64,000 nucleotides of DNA from JAHFPN01 sp963765745 (GTDB lineage: Bacteria > Pseudomonadota > Alphaproteobacteria > Rhizobiales > Xanthobacteraceae), in contig CAVXXM010000003.1 in the NCBI GenBank assembly GCA_963765745.1, forward strand, positions 186,001 to 250,000, in the 5' to 3' direction. The stretch's first letter is position 1. The number at the start of each line of letters is the position of its first letter. This document shows, in pieces, positions 52,409 to 60,788 of this stretch. The notes under the pieces were generated by a model. That model was not told where the DNA came from. It was given only the letters and a program-made list of their open reading frames with translations, and did not search any database. A program made the translations under genes and the position numbers.

Positions 52409-53614
52409 TCAGCGGCTTCCGGTTTGCAACAACTCTAGCCGCCGAGGCGCTTCCCTCGACCCGAACTCACGCGCTTTCTCGTACCAGGCTTGCGCCATCG
52501 CGACGTCGGGAGCGGCGCCGTAGACGCCGAGCTCCTTGAGCACGATGGGGTCGTAAGTGGCGGCAAGGATCAATGCGGCGCGTGGATCGCGCGCTTCCGC
52601 CGCGCGGCGCAACAGCAACCGCGCGCTGGCAAGATCCCCGGTCTCGAACAATTCCTGACCGCGCTTGAGCAGCGTCGCCAGTTCCTCGAGGTCGAGGCGG
52701 CGGCCAGTGGTCGGCGGCGCCGCGTTGGGCGTTGCGTTGTTATTGCGCCATTCGAGCCGCATGGTTTGCGTATCGGCGAGCGTTCCGTCGGGCAGACGCA
52801 GCGCGACCGTGTAGTCCATGGTGCCGACGAAACCCTGCGGCGGGCGCACGTGCGCACTGGCCAGCTGATCGGCCGGCACCACCCAGCCGGTCGAGCCCCA
52901 GGGGCGGCCGGCGGAGAGCACGGTTCCGGCCGCGAGGCCGCTCACGATCGCCATCGCACCGTCGATCGGGCCCTCGGCTTTCAAGCCGACCGGAATCACG
53001 TCGCCGTTTTCGATGCTGGCGCCCTCGATCACGAGCCTTATGGCGGGAATCTCCGGCACCGGCTCGGCCGCGTGCGGCGCATAAGCGGTGACACGGGTGA
53101 GTACGTCGGAGCTCGCGGTCATCAGCGAATCCGGCAGCGATATTTTTCCGGTGGCCGCGTAGACGGCGAGGCCGGCGAGACAAGCGACGCCGGCGGCGAC
53201 CGCGTAGGGCATGAAGCTTCGCTGCGCGGGCATCGGCGCGGGCGGCGGCGGCAGCACGACCGGATCGAACTCGCGGCGGATGCGGCGCTGCTCGAGCGCG
53301 ATCTCGCGCTCCAGCCGGTCCATTTCCTCGGAAGAGAGACGGAGCCGGGTCGGCGCGCGGGGTCTTGCCGGCGCTTCGGATTTGCCGGGGAGCCGGGCGG
53401 GATGGTTCTCGAAGGCGGGCTGCAGCGAAGCTTCGCTGGAGCGCACTTGCTCGCTGGCGATCTCGCGCTCCAGGCGATCGAGATCGGGGACCAGGCCGGC
53501 CTGCTCGCTGGGCGGCGGCGGCTCCTCGGCGCGCGCTTCGGGGAAAGCGTCGTAGAGCTCGCGCTCCTCGAGCGACGGTTCGCGCTGCTGCGGCTGATGA
53601 ATGGGGGAACTCAT
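52409..53614 (-). CDS. Membrane-anchored Sel1-like repeat protein
   Basis: A 401-residue protein. The N-terminal third is acidic and Pro-rich with a duplicated motif (LDRLEREIASEQ near residue 47 and MDRLEREIALEQ near residue 98). A single membrane helix follows near residues 134-154 (MPYAVAAGVACLAGLAVYAA). The outer part has a beta-rich domain (IRLVIEGASIENGDVIPVGL) and a C-terminal Sel1/TPR-like segment (LLKRGQELFETGDLASARLL, DVAMAQAWYEKAREFGSREA). Function unknown; an envelope scaffold is possible. A TAXI-type binding protein gene lies 76 bp upstream. Confidence 0.75.
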   Translation of the reverse strand: MSSPIHQPQQREPSLEERELYDAFPEARAEEPPPPSEQAGLVPDLDRLEREIASEQVRSSEASLQPAFENHPARLPGKSEAPARPRAPTRLRLSSEEMDRLEREIALEQRRIRREFDPVVLPPPPAPMPAQRSFMPYAVAAGVACLAGLAVYAATGKISLPDSLMTASSDVLTRVTAYAPHAAEPVPEIPAIRLVIEGASIENGDVIPVGLKAEGPIDGAMAIVSGLAAGTVLSAGRPWGSTGWVVPADQLASAHVRPPQGFVGTMDYTVALRLPDGTLADTQTMRLEWRNNNATPNAAPPTTGRRLDLEELATLLKRGQELFETGDLASARLLLRRAAEARDPRAALILAATYDPIVLKELGVYGAAPDVAMAQAWYEKAREFGSREAPRRLELLQTGSR

Positions 53615-53690
53615 GACAAACCTCCCATTTTCCCGGTTTCCCGGTTCGGTTGCGGTTGCGGTTGATGGATATGGTCGGGGCTGTTCCTCC

Positions 53691-54902
53691 TTAGCGGCGC
53701 TCGCGCGCCGTCTTCCATTTCAGGAATTCCTGAAAAAGTTTCTCGCGATCCTCGGGCGCGAACGCGCTGGCGGGACTTGCGGCTTGGCGCGCGGCGACGA
53801 AGTCGCTGAACTGGGAGCGCTCGGCCGTGGTCGCGGGCTGTTGCGCCTGCACCGGGCGGTTCTTCTGCAGCCATTCCTCGGCCGCTTCGAAACGGTTCCA
53901 GCCAGGCAACACCGCGGCGAGATTGATCTCTTTCCACTTCGGATGGCGCGGCTTCTTTTGGAACTCCGCGATCTTGGGGAAGAACGCGTTGACGAAATTT
54001 TCGATACGCCGATAGCGCTCCGAGCCCTTGGGCCAGTTATAGGCGAACAGAACCGCGGCCACGGCGATGGTGTCGATCTGCTGGCCGGGCTCGATCAGGG
54101 TCGGGTAGTCCTCGTGCGTGAGCACGGCAGGATAGAAATAGTCCTGCAACGGCTTGGAATAGGCCACGGGCAGGATACGGAATCCGTCCGAGGCTTTCAG
54201 TGTGCGCCCGGAGCCCGTGGGCTTGCCGGCGATCAGAATGCTCGCGGCGATCTCGCCCTTCTTCAGCGCCTCGAAGGCGTCGCCCTGGCCCATGTTGACT
54301 TCCTTGGCCGGGATTTTCAGCCGCTCGAAGATTTCGCGGGTGGAGAGCTGGGTGCCGCTGCCGATGTCGCTGAAATTGACCGTCTTGCCGGCCAATTGCT
54401 CGATCGAGGTGATGCCGGACTCGGCGCGGACGATGAGGTGCATTTCCTCGTTGAACAGCTTGGCGATGTAGACGAACTTGTCGTCGACCGGGCCGATCTC
54501 GTTGGTGCGCTTGAAGCGGTTGAGCAGCACCGACTGGGTGATGCCGAGATCGACGCCCTTGAGGAACCGCACGTCGCGCAGGTTTTGCCCGCCGCCCTTG
54601 CCGATGACGGCCAGCACACGGAGCGTGTTGTCCTTCTCGTCGTCGAGCACCGCCGTGAGATCGTAGGCGGCCGACAGATAGGTGCCGTTCAGATTGCCCG
54701 AGACGATGTAGATCGTATTCTGGTTGGTGAGCTGCCCGAGCCGGCCGACATTGGGCCTTTCCTGGGCGCCTACGGGCGCTGCAAAAAAGCTTGCACCGGC
54801 AAGGTTTGCAGCAGCGAAGAACAAGGCGAACGCGATACGCGCGATATTGTTCTCGGGTACGCGGACGCAACCGGCCGCACGCGGCCGTGACAGGACGTTC
54901 AT
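53691..54902 (-). CDS. TAXI-family TRAP transporter solute-binding protein
   Basis: A 403-residue exported binding protein of the TRAP-associated extracytoplasmic immunogenic (TAXI) type. A signal segment (IARIAFALFFAAANLAGASF) precedes the domain: YIVSGNLNGTYLSAAYDLTA, LGITQSVLLNRFKRTNEIGP, LIVRAESGITSIEQLAGKTV, FSDIGSGTQLSTREIFERL. A C-terminal Ala/Gln-rich extension of about 60 residues (WLQKNRPVQAQQPATTAE) is unusual. No TRAP membrane subunits are in the window, so it may be an orphan. Ligand unknown. Confidence 0.85.
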   Translation of the reverse strand: MNVLSRPRAAGCVRVPENNIARIAFALFFAAANLAGASFFAAPVGAQERPNVGRLGQLTNQNTIYIVSGNLNGTYLSAAYDLTAVLDDEKDNTLRVLAVIGKGGGQNLRDVRFLKGVDLGITQSVLLNRFKRTNEIGPVDDKFVYIAKLFNEEMHLIVRAESGITSIEQLAGKTVNFSDIGSGTQLSTREIFERLKIPAKEVNMGQGDAFEALKKGEIAASILIAGKPTGSGRTLKASDGFRILPVAYSKPLQDYFYPAVLTHEDYPTLIEPGQQIDTIAVAAVLFAYNWPKGSERYRRIENFVNAFFPKIAEFQKKPRHPKWKEINLAAVLPGWNRFEAAEEWLQKNRPVQAQQPATTAERSQFSDFVAARQAASPASAFAPEDREKLFQEFLKWKTARERR

Positions 54903-55208
54903 GACCCCTCCGTTTCACGCCCGGCGACCGGAAGGATTTATTCCGAGACGCCGCTTCCCACATTTCGGCCCTGTGCGGGCTCTTGTTCCGGAGGCGAATC
55001 AAGCGCGCGAATGTGTCATCCGTTCGCAGGCTTTGTGACTTGATTCGGGTATTCCATCGGCCGCGAAAAAATGATGAAATGTTTTGGAAAATCCTCAACA
55101 AAAACGGCGCGCGCCGCAGCGGACTCGGCGTCCGCCGCAATCTGATCTACAAATGTCCGGTCACGCTTACCTGCGTTCGTAGGCAGCGAGTGAGCAGGAG
55201 ACGAAGAA
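54903..55208. other. Intergenic region upstream of thrS
   Basis: 306 bp between divergent genes, so it holds the thrS and TAXI promoters. A ccggtcacgc...gaagaaatg leader with gagacgaa precedes thrS. No T-box, leader peptide or other RNA switch was recognised. Confidence 0.5.
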
Positions 55209-57152
55209 ATGGTCACGCTGACCTTTCCCGACGGCGCGCGCCGCGAATATCCCGACCACAGCACGGGCCTGGACGTCGCCAAGGCGATTTCGCCGTCGCT
55301 CGCCAAACGCACAATCGCGATGGCGCTCGACGGCGTGCTGGCCGATCTCACGGACAAGATAGAAAGAGACACAAAAATTGAATTCATCGCGCGCGACGAC
55401 CCGCGCGCGCTCGAACTGATCCGCCACGATTGCGCGCACGTGATGGCCGAAGCGGTGCAAACGCTGTGGCCCGGCACGCAGGTGACGATCGGCCCGGTGA
55501 TCGAGAACGGCTTCTATTACGACTTTTTCCGCAACGAGCCGTTCCGGCCGGAGGATTTCCCGGCGATCGAGAAGAAAATGCGCGAGATCGTGGCGCGCGA
55601 CAAACCCTTCAGCAAGGAAATCTGGTCGCGCGAGCAGGCCAAGAAAGTGTTTCGCGACAAGGGCGAGAACTTCAAGATCGAGCTGATCGACGCGATCCCG
55701 GCCGGCGAGCCGCTGAAAATCTACCAGCAGGGCGACTGGTTCGACCTGTGCCGCGGGCCGCACATGACCTCGGTCGGCAAGGTCGGCAACGCCTTCAAGC
55801 TGATGAAGGTGGCAGGCGCCTATTGGCGCGGGGATTCCAGGAACCCGATGCTGACCCGCATCTACGGCACCGCCTGGGCCACGCAGGAGGCGCTCGACCA
55901 ATATCTGCACCAGCTCGAAGAGGCCGAGAAGCGCGATCACCGCCGGCTCGGACGCGAGATGGATCTGTTCCATTTCCAGGAGGAGGCGCCGGGCGCCGTG
56001 TTCTGGCACCCCAAGGGCTGGACGCTGTTCCAGACGCTGGAAAATTACATCCGCCGCCGCCAGGAGGCCGTCGGCTACGCGGAGGTGAGCGCGCCGCAGC
56101 TGATGGATTCCGCGCTGTGGGTCGCGTCCGGGCACATGGAAAAATTCCGCGACATGATGTTCATCACCGAGGAGCGCGAGGACGAGGCGCGGCGCTACGT
56201 CATCAAGCCGATGAACTGCCCGGGCCACATCCAGATTTTCAAGAACGGACTGAAGTCGTATCGCGATCTGCCCTACAAGCTCGCCGAACTCGGCAAGGTG
56301 CATCGCTTCGAGCCGTCGGGCGCGCTGCATGGGCTGATGCGCGTGCGCGCCTTCACGCAGGACGACGCCCACGTGTTCGTCACCGAGGAGCAGATCACGG
56401 CCGAATGCGTCGCGATCAACGAGCTGATCCTCTCGATCTACCAGGATTTCGGTTTCGGCGACGTGCGCATCAAATATTCCGACCGGCCGGAAAAGCGCGT
56501 CGGCGACGACGCGGTGTGGGATCGCGCCGAGGCGTCGCTCATGAAGGCGCTTGAAGAGTGCGGGCGGCCCTGGACGCTCAACCAGGGCGAGGGCGCCTTC
56601 TACGGACCCAAGCTCGAATATGTGCTGCGCGACGCCATCGGCCGCGACTGGCAATGCGGCACGGTGCAGGTCGATCTCAACATGCCGGGCCGGCTCGGCG
56701 CGTTCTACATCGCGCCCTCGGGCGACAAGGTGACGCCGGTGATGATCCACCGCGCGCTGTTCGGCTCGCTCGAACGCTTCATCGGCATTCTGGTCGAGCA
56801 CTATGCCGGGCACCTGCCGCTGTGGCTCTCGCCGGTGCAGGCCGTTGTATGCACGATCACGGAGGACGCCAACGGCTACGCCGAGGAAGTGATCGCGGCC
56901 GCCAAGCGCGCGGGACTGCGCGTCGAGGGCGATCTCCGGAACGAGAAGATCACTTACAAGGTGCGCGAGCATTCGCTGGCGAAAATCCCGGCGCTCCTGG
57001 TGGTCGGTAAAAAGGAAGCTGCGGAGCGCTCGGTCTCGATCCGGCGGCTCGGCTCGCCGGAGCAATCCTCGATGCCGCTCGACGCGGCGCTCAAGGCGCT
57101 CACGGCGGAAAGCGTGCCGCCGGATCTGAAGCGGGAGCGTGCGCATGCCTGA
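55209..57152 (+). CDS. thrS: Threonyl-tRNA synthetase
   Basis: A 647-residue ThrRS of full length. The TGS domain opens (VTLTFPDGARREYPDHSTGL), then the editing SAD domain with HDCAHVMAEAVQTLWPG (HxxxH), DWFDLCRGPHM, and the class II core with zinc Cys in MNCPGHIQIF. The C-terminal anticodon-binding domain starts at PVQAVVCTITEDANGYA. It overlaps arsC by 8 bp, an uncommon link of a housekeeping gene to arsenic resistance. Confidence 0.96.
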   Translation: MVTLTFPDGARREYPDHSTGLDVAKAISPSLAKRTIAMALDGVLADLTDKIERDTKIEFIARDDPRALELIRHDCAHVMAEAVQTLWPGTQVTIGPVIENGFYYDFFRNEPFRPEDFPAIEKKMREIVARDKPFSKEIWSREQAKKVFRDKGENFKIELIDAIPAGEPLKIYQQGDWFDLCRGPHMTSVGKVGNAFKLMKVAGAYWRGDSRNPMLTRIYGTAWATQEALDQYLHQLEEAEKRDHRRLGREMDLFHFQEEAPGAVFWHPKGWTLFQTLENYIRRRQEAVGYAEVSAPQLMDSALWVASGHMEKFRDMMFITEEREDEARRYVIKPMNCPGHIQIFKNGLKSYRDLPYKLAELGKVHRFEPSGALHGLMRVRAFTQDDAHVFVTEEQITAECVAINELILSIYQDFGFGDVRIKYSDRPEKRVGDDAVWDRAEASLMKALEECGRPWTLNQGEGAFYGPKLEYVLRDAIGRDWQCGTVQVDLNMPGRLGAFYIAPSGDKVTPVMIHRALFGSLERFIGILVEHYAGHLPLWLSPVQAVVCTITEDANGYAEEVIAAAKRAGLRVEGDLRNEKITYKVREHSLAKIPALLVVGKKEAAERSVSIRRLGSPEQSSMPLDAALKALTAESVPPDLKRERAHA

Positions 57153-57696
57153 GCGCGTCTACAACGTTCTCTTCCTCTGCACCGGCAATTCGGCGCGTTC
57201 GGTGATGGCCGAAGCGATTCTCAACAAAGTTGGCCGCGGAAAATTCCGCGCCTTCAGCGCCGGCAGCCAGCCCAAGGGCCGGATCAATCCGCACACGATC
57301 GAGCTACTCAAGGGCTTCGGCTACGACACCGCTGCCTTCCGCTCCAAGTCCTGGGACGAATTCGCGCGGCTTGGTGCGCCGGCGTTCGATTTCATCTTCA
57401 CGGTTTGCGACGACGCGGCCGGAGAGGCCTGCCCGGTCTGGCCGGGCAAGCCGATGACCGCCCATTGGGGCATACCCGATCCGGCCGCCGTCACCGGCAC
57501 TCCCGCCGAAGTGACCAAGGCGTTCCGCGAGGCCTATCGCATGCTCGCGCGCCGCATCGAGAGTTTCGCGGCGCTGCCGTTCGAAAAGCTCGACGGCATG
57601 TCCATGCAGGCGAAGTTGCGCGAGATCGGCCGCATGGAAGGCGCCACCGCCAAAGTCACCGCCGAAGCCACCGGCAAGACCGAAGCGGAAGCCTGA
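57145..57696 (+). CDS. arsC: Arsenate reductase (low-molecular-weight phosphatase type)
   Basis: A 183-residue ArsC of the LMW protein tyrosine phosphatase fold. The catalytic P-loop is LFLCTGNSARSVMAEAIL (CX5R; Cys near residue 12). The resolving Cys region is VCDDAAGEACPVWPG near residue 88. It reduces arsenate to arsenite, which leaves through an aquaglyceroporin or pump. ATG 57145 lies inside the thrS end, with gcggga upstream; GTG 57139 is an alternative. Its stop overlaps the aquaporin start (TGATG). Confidence 0.88.
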   Translation: MPERVYNVLFLCTGNSARSVMAEAILNKVGRGKFRAFSAGSQPKGRINPHTIELLKGFGYDTAAFRSKSWDEFARLGAPAFDFIFTVCDDAAGEACPVWPGKPMTAHWGIPDPAAVTGTPAEVTKAFREAYRMLARRIESFAALPFEKLDGMSMQAKLREIGRMEGATAKVTAEATGKTEAEA

Positions 57697-58361
57697 TGCA
57701 AGCATCGCTCGCGCGCCGTCTCGTCTCCGAGGGATTGGGCACCGCGATCCTGCTCGCCGCCGTGGTTGGCTCGGGCATCATGGCGGCGAAACTTTCCGGC
57801 GGAAACGGCGCCATCGCGCTCTTGTGCAATACGCTGGCGACCGGCGCGATTCTCACCGTGCTGATCCTGATGTTCGGCCCGGTCTCCGGCGCGCATTTCA
57901 ATCCAGCCGTGAGCATCGCCTTCGTGCTGCGCGGCGAGCTGCCGTGGCGGGAAGCCGGATTGCTGATCTCCGCGCAGATCATAGGCGGCGTGCTCGGCGT
58001 ATGGGCCGCGCATTTCATGTTCGAGTTGCCGCTCTGGCAATTCTCCACCACCGCGCGCACCGGGGCGGGGCAATGGTTCGCGGAAGCCGTCGCCGCCTTC
58101 GGCCTGGTGCTCACGATTCTCGGGTGCCTCGCTAATGCGCCGGCGGCGGTGCCCTACGCGGTCGGCCTCTACATCACTTCGGCCTATTGGTTCACCGCCT
58201 CCACGTCGTTCGCCAATCCGGCGGTGACCATCGCGCGCTCGCTCTCCGACACCTTCGCCGGCATCGCACCGGGCGACGTCGCCGCGTTCATCGTGGCGCA
58301 GATGATCGGGATGCTGGTGGCGGTGGGGTTGGCGAGGTGGTTGTTTCGGCGGGGGCAATAG
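57696..58361 (+). CDS. MIP-family aquaporin/aquaglyceroporin (AqpS-like)
   Basis: A 221-residue major intrinsic protein with six helices and two NPA boxes (HFNPAVSIAF and SFANPAVTIARSL). In Sinorhizobium an aquaglyceroporin, AqpS, replaces the ArsB pump and works with ArsC: arsenate is reduced and arsenite leaves by diffusion. The coupled arsC-MIP order here matches that pattern. The stop at 58361 is followed by a long non-coding region with its own promoter. No ArsR gene is visible nearby. Confidence 0.88.
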   Translation: MQASLARRLVSEGLGTAILLAAVVGSGIMAAKLSGGNGAIALLCNTLATGAILTVLILMFGPVSGAHFNPAVSIAFVLRGELPWREAGLLISAQIIGGVLGVWAAHFMFELPLWQFSTTARTGAGQWFAEAVAAFGLVLTILGCLANAPAAVPYAVGLYITSAYWFTASTSFANPAVTIARSLSDTFAGIAPGDVAAFIVAQMIGMLVAVGLARWLFRRGQ

Positions 58362-58372
58362 GAAAGCATCAC

Positions 58373-58400
58373 TTGACAATATTCCTAGAAGGACTATATT
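58373..58400 (+). promoter_or_regulatory. Strong sigma70-type promoter of a non-coding transcript
   Basis: TTGACA (58373-58378), 16-bp spacer, TATATT (58395-58400). It is the best -35/-10 pair noticed in the window and no protein gene follows it. The transcript would start near 58407. Confidence 0.7.
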
Positions 58401-58800
58401 CCACACATCCCACCCCTCCCGAGGGGCCTCTCTAGAGCGTTCTTTTGACGTGGGGTGGGTGGCGGTGGCCTTGGCGTGGGCGTAACGCACCCAGCCAGGG
58501 CGGCCCAAGCCGCGTGGTCCCGGCGAGCCGACCGCTCGTCACTGGACCCCACTGACGGCGGCGCACGGTGTGGTCAGAAACACACGGCGCCGTTTGGGTC
58601 CGTCAGCGGTGGATAGCAACGCGCCGGAGCGAGACTCTGGCCGGTAAGTCCACCGGGGGCTACGCGGAGCAAGCCTCAAACACCGCGCGCGGGACGCCGG
58701 CGGTATGACCGGCACCTCGTGGGAATACCTCCTGTGTCTCTCTACTTTTTCGACACAGGACCGTGGGGACCGGAAGTCCCCGGCGTCCCGCGCGCCCTCG
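58401..58800 (+). ncRNA. Structured non-coding RNA candidate
   Basis: About 400 nt with no convincing open frame. Stems seen: CCCCT/AGGGG near 58423; CTGACGG (58550-58556) with CCGTCAG (58600-58606) enclosing a GTGTG/CACAC hairpin; and a perfect 16-bp pair, 58685-58700 with 58780-58795 (GCGCGCGGGACGCCGG side). That pair encloses 79 nt with a perfect 9-bp hairpin TCCTGTGTC (58730-58738)/GACACAGGA (58752-58760). The final strong stem is followed by ...GGACTTTTG, which could terminate. From memory, similar blocks recur in rhizobial genomes, but I could not check this. Confidence 0.5.
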
Positions 58801-58860
58801 GACTTTTGAGAGCGCGACCTGCCGATACCTCGGAGCGGAATCCGCTCGCGGGAATGCCCT

Positions 58861-59015
58861 GTCATGGCCGGGCTTGTCACCGCAAGTCGGGGTTACCCGA
58901 CTTGCGGCATTCAAGGGTGCGGAACTCGGGCAAGCCCGAGTTCCGTTGCCATCCCGATCAGGAGGGCAGTGCCTTGATAAGCGGGATTGCCGGGTCAAGC
59001 CCAGCAATGACGAAA
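58861..59015. repeat. Second palindromic intergenic repeat with nested hairpins
   Basis: Outer ends GTCATGGCCGGGCTTG and CAAGCCCAGCAATGAC pair imperfectly. Inside are two perfect 12-bp hairpins: CCGCAAGTCGGG (58880-58891)/CCCGACTTGCGG (58896-58907), and 58920-58931 with 58934-58945 (core AACTCGGG/CCCGAGTT). The hairpins resemble those in copies 1 and 2 of the other repeat. It lies between the RNA candidate and a convergent gene at 59040. Confidence 0.8.
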
Positions 59016-59039
59016 ATAAAAATGTACGGTGAGAAAATT

Positions 59040-60122
59040 CTACCGCGCCCGGCGCGTCGGCTCGGCCCGCGGCGATTCGTTCTGAAGCTGCGAGAGCAGC
59101 ACTTCCACGTCGCGATCCTTGCCGGCCTCGACGCGGAAATTCGTGCTGTAGATCCTGCCGTCGTTGCGGGCGATCGCGACGTATTCGCCCTCGGCCAGAA
59201 TCACGCTCGGAAACGCGCCGATCGATTCCTTCACCGAGTCGCCGCCCGGCGTCAGCACCGACCAGGCGGTATTGGCGATCGCCTCGCCGCCCGTGGCGCT
59301 CACCAGCCGGAGCGTCACCTGCGCGGCGCGATGATGCACGGTGGCGTCGGTGAGCTTGCCCGCGTCGATGCGCACGTCGGCCTGGATCACCGCGTTGCCG
59401 TCGCCATAGGTCGAATGCACGTAATAGGCGCCGGCCGGCAGCAGCACGACCTCGCCGGCGCCGGCGCCGCGCAGCACCGGCGGCCGCTCGCCCACGCGCG
59501 CGGCACCGGGCCGCTGCAGGAAGCTGCCCTCATAGACGTCGAACTTGAGCCGCGGGCTCGCGAGCAGGGTCTCGCCGACCTTGCCCTGAAGCCGCAAGCC
59601 GCCGGCCGGGAGCAGGATGATTTCGCGCCGGGCCTCGTTACGCAGCGTCACGCGCTGGGTCGCGGTCGCCAGTCCATAGGCGACGCTCACGACATAGTCG
59701 CCGGGCGGCAGCGCGAACAACGGCGCGGCTTCGGTGCCTTCGGCGACCAGCGCGGGCGGTCCGGCGGTCGCGCCCTTCTCGGCGAACACGCGCCAGTGCA
59801 GCGAGCGGGGGATATAGGCGCCGTCGGCGGCGTAGCGCGCGGCGAGCGCGAGCGCGACGCGCCCGGAGGCGACCGCGGGAATGAAGGCGTGCGGCTCGCG
59901 CATCTGCGAGGGCGCGCGCGGGGTCTGCGGCACGCTGACACCGGGGCCCGAAGGCGCGGGCGGCGGAGCGAACGGCGAAGCCCCGGGCCCGGTGAAGGGC
60001 ACGGCCTGTTGGGCGAGGGCGGTGGCCGGCGCAAGCAGCGCCGCGAGCAGCGCGAATGCGCGCAGGCCCTGATTTCCAGGCAAGTCGCGGAACCTCCCAA
60101 GGCAATCGGAGCGAGTCGGCAT
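59040..60122 (-). CDS. Exported beta-rich protein of unknown function
   Basis: A 360-residue protein. A signal peptide near residues 20-38 (AFALLAALLAPATALA) is followed by a Pro-rich linker (PFAPPPAPSGPGVSVPQTPR) and repeated beta-sandwich strands with the recurring pattern (L/V)LPAGxYYVxxxYG: ALPPGDYVVSVAYGLATATQ, VVLLPAGAYYVHSTYGDGNA, VILAEGEYVAIARNDGRIYS. These three modules suggest a tandem fibronectin/CarboxypepD-like repeat. The start at 60122 has a gggggac site. The longer frame to 61076 overlaps convergent nitroreductase and flavin reductase genes and is rejected. Confidence 0.75.
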   Translation of the reverse strand: MPTRSDCLGRFRDLPGNQGLRAFALLAALLAPATALAQQAVPFTGPGASPFAPPPAPSGPGVSVPQTPRAPSQMREPHAFIPAVASGRVALALAARYAADGAYIPRSLHWRVFAEKGATAGPPALVAEGTEAAPLFALPPGDYVVSVAYGLATATQRVTLRNEARREIILLPAGGLRLQGKVGETLLASPRLKFDVYEGSFLQRPGAARVGERPPVLRGAGAGEVVLLPAGAYYVHSTYGDGNAVIQADVRIDAGKLTDATVHHRAAQVTLRLVSATGGEAIANTAWSVLTPGGDSVKESIGAFPSVILAEGEYVAIARNDGRIYSTNFRVEAGKDRDVEVLLSQLQNESPRAEPTRRAR

Positions 60123-60221
60123 TTGTCCCCCCGAGATCGGGCGAAAGCAAGCCCGTCCAAGGACCGCACGGTCGCCCGGGCCTTTCGGGTGCGCTATTGC
60201 CCATGCTAGGCCACGCGACCC

Positions 60222-60785
60222 ATGGCCGATCCCCTCGATTTCCTGAACCGCCGCCGCTCGTCCCGGCCGCTCGACCTCGCCGAGCCGGGCCCGAACGAGG
60301 CGCAGCTCAACCAGATTTTGATTATCGCCGCGCGGGTGCCGGACCACGGCAAGCTCGTGCCCTGGCGCTTCGTGGTGCTCACGGGCGAAGGCAAGCAGCG
60401 CATGGCCGAGGCGCTGGCGGCAAAGCTTCGCGCTGCTGCACCTGCGGTCGCCGAGGACCAGATCGAGAAGGAGCGCTCGCGCTTCGCGAGCTCGCCTTTG
60501 ATCGTGGCCGTCGTCTCGCGCGCCGGGCCGCATCCGAAAATCCCCGAATGGGAGCAGGTGCTCTCGGCCGGTGCCGCCTGCATGAATCTGCTGCACGCGG
60601 CCAACGCGCTGGGCTTCGGCGCGGCGTGGCTCACCGGTCCGTTCGCCGCACATCGCGGCGCGCTGGACGCGCTGGGTCTGAAGCCGCACGAGAAGATCGC
60701 CGGCTTCGTTCATATCGGCACGCCGCTGCAGAAGCAGGACGAGCGCGACCGGCCGACGCTCGCCGACATCGTCACGCGGGTCTGA
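60222..60785 (+). CDS. Nitroreductase family protein
   Basis: A 187-residue FMN-dependent nitroreductase of the YdjA-like type: RRSSRPLDLAEPGPNEAQLN, AARVPDHGKLVPWRFVVLTG, NLLHAANALGFGAAWLTGPF. The RRSSR FMN-phosphate motif and HGKLVPWRF are typical. The physiological substrate is unknown; such enzymes reduce nitro groups, quinones or ene-type substrates. It starts 100 bp from the divergent exported protein and 3 bp before the flavin reductase. Confidence 0.88.
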   Translation: MADPLDFLNRRRSSRPLDLAEPGPNEAQLNQILIIAARVPDHGKLVPWRFVVLTGEGKQRMAEALAAKLRAAAPAVAEDQIEKERSRFASSPLIVAVVSRAGPHPKIPEWEQVLSAGAACMNLLHAANALGFGAAWLTGPFAAHRGALDALGLKPHEKIAGFVHIGTPLQKQDERDRPTLADIVTRV

Positions 60786-60788
60786 GCC

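Noticed and set aside
54903..55208. T-box or leader attenuator upstream of thrS
   Set aside because: No specifier stem, T-box sequence or terminator pair was recognised.
55167..57146. 659-codon open frame on the minus strand over thrS
   Set aside because: Shadow of thrS, whose full domain order reads cleanly on the plus strand.
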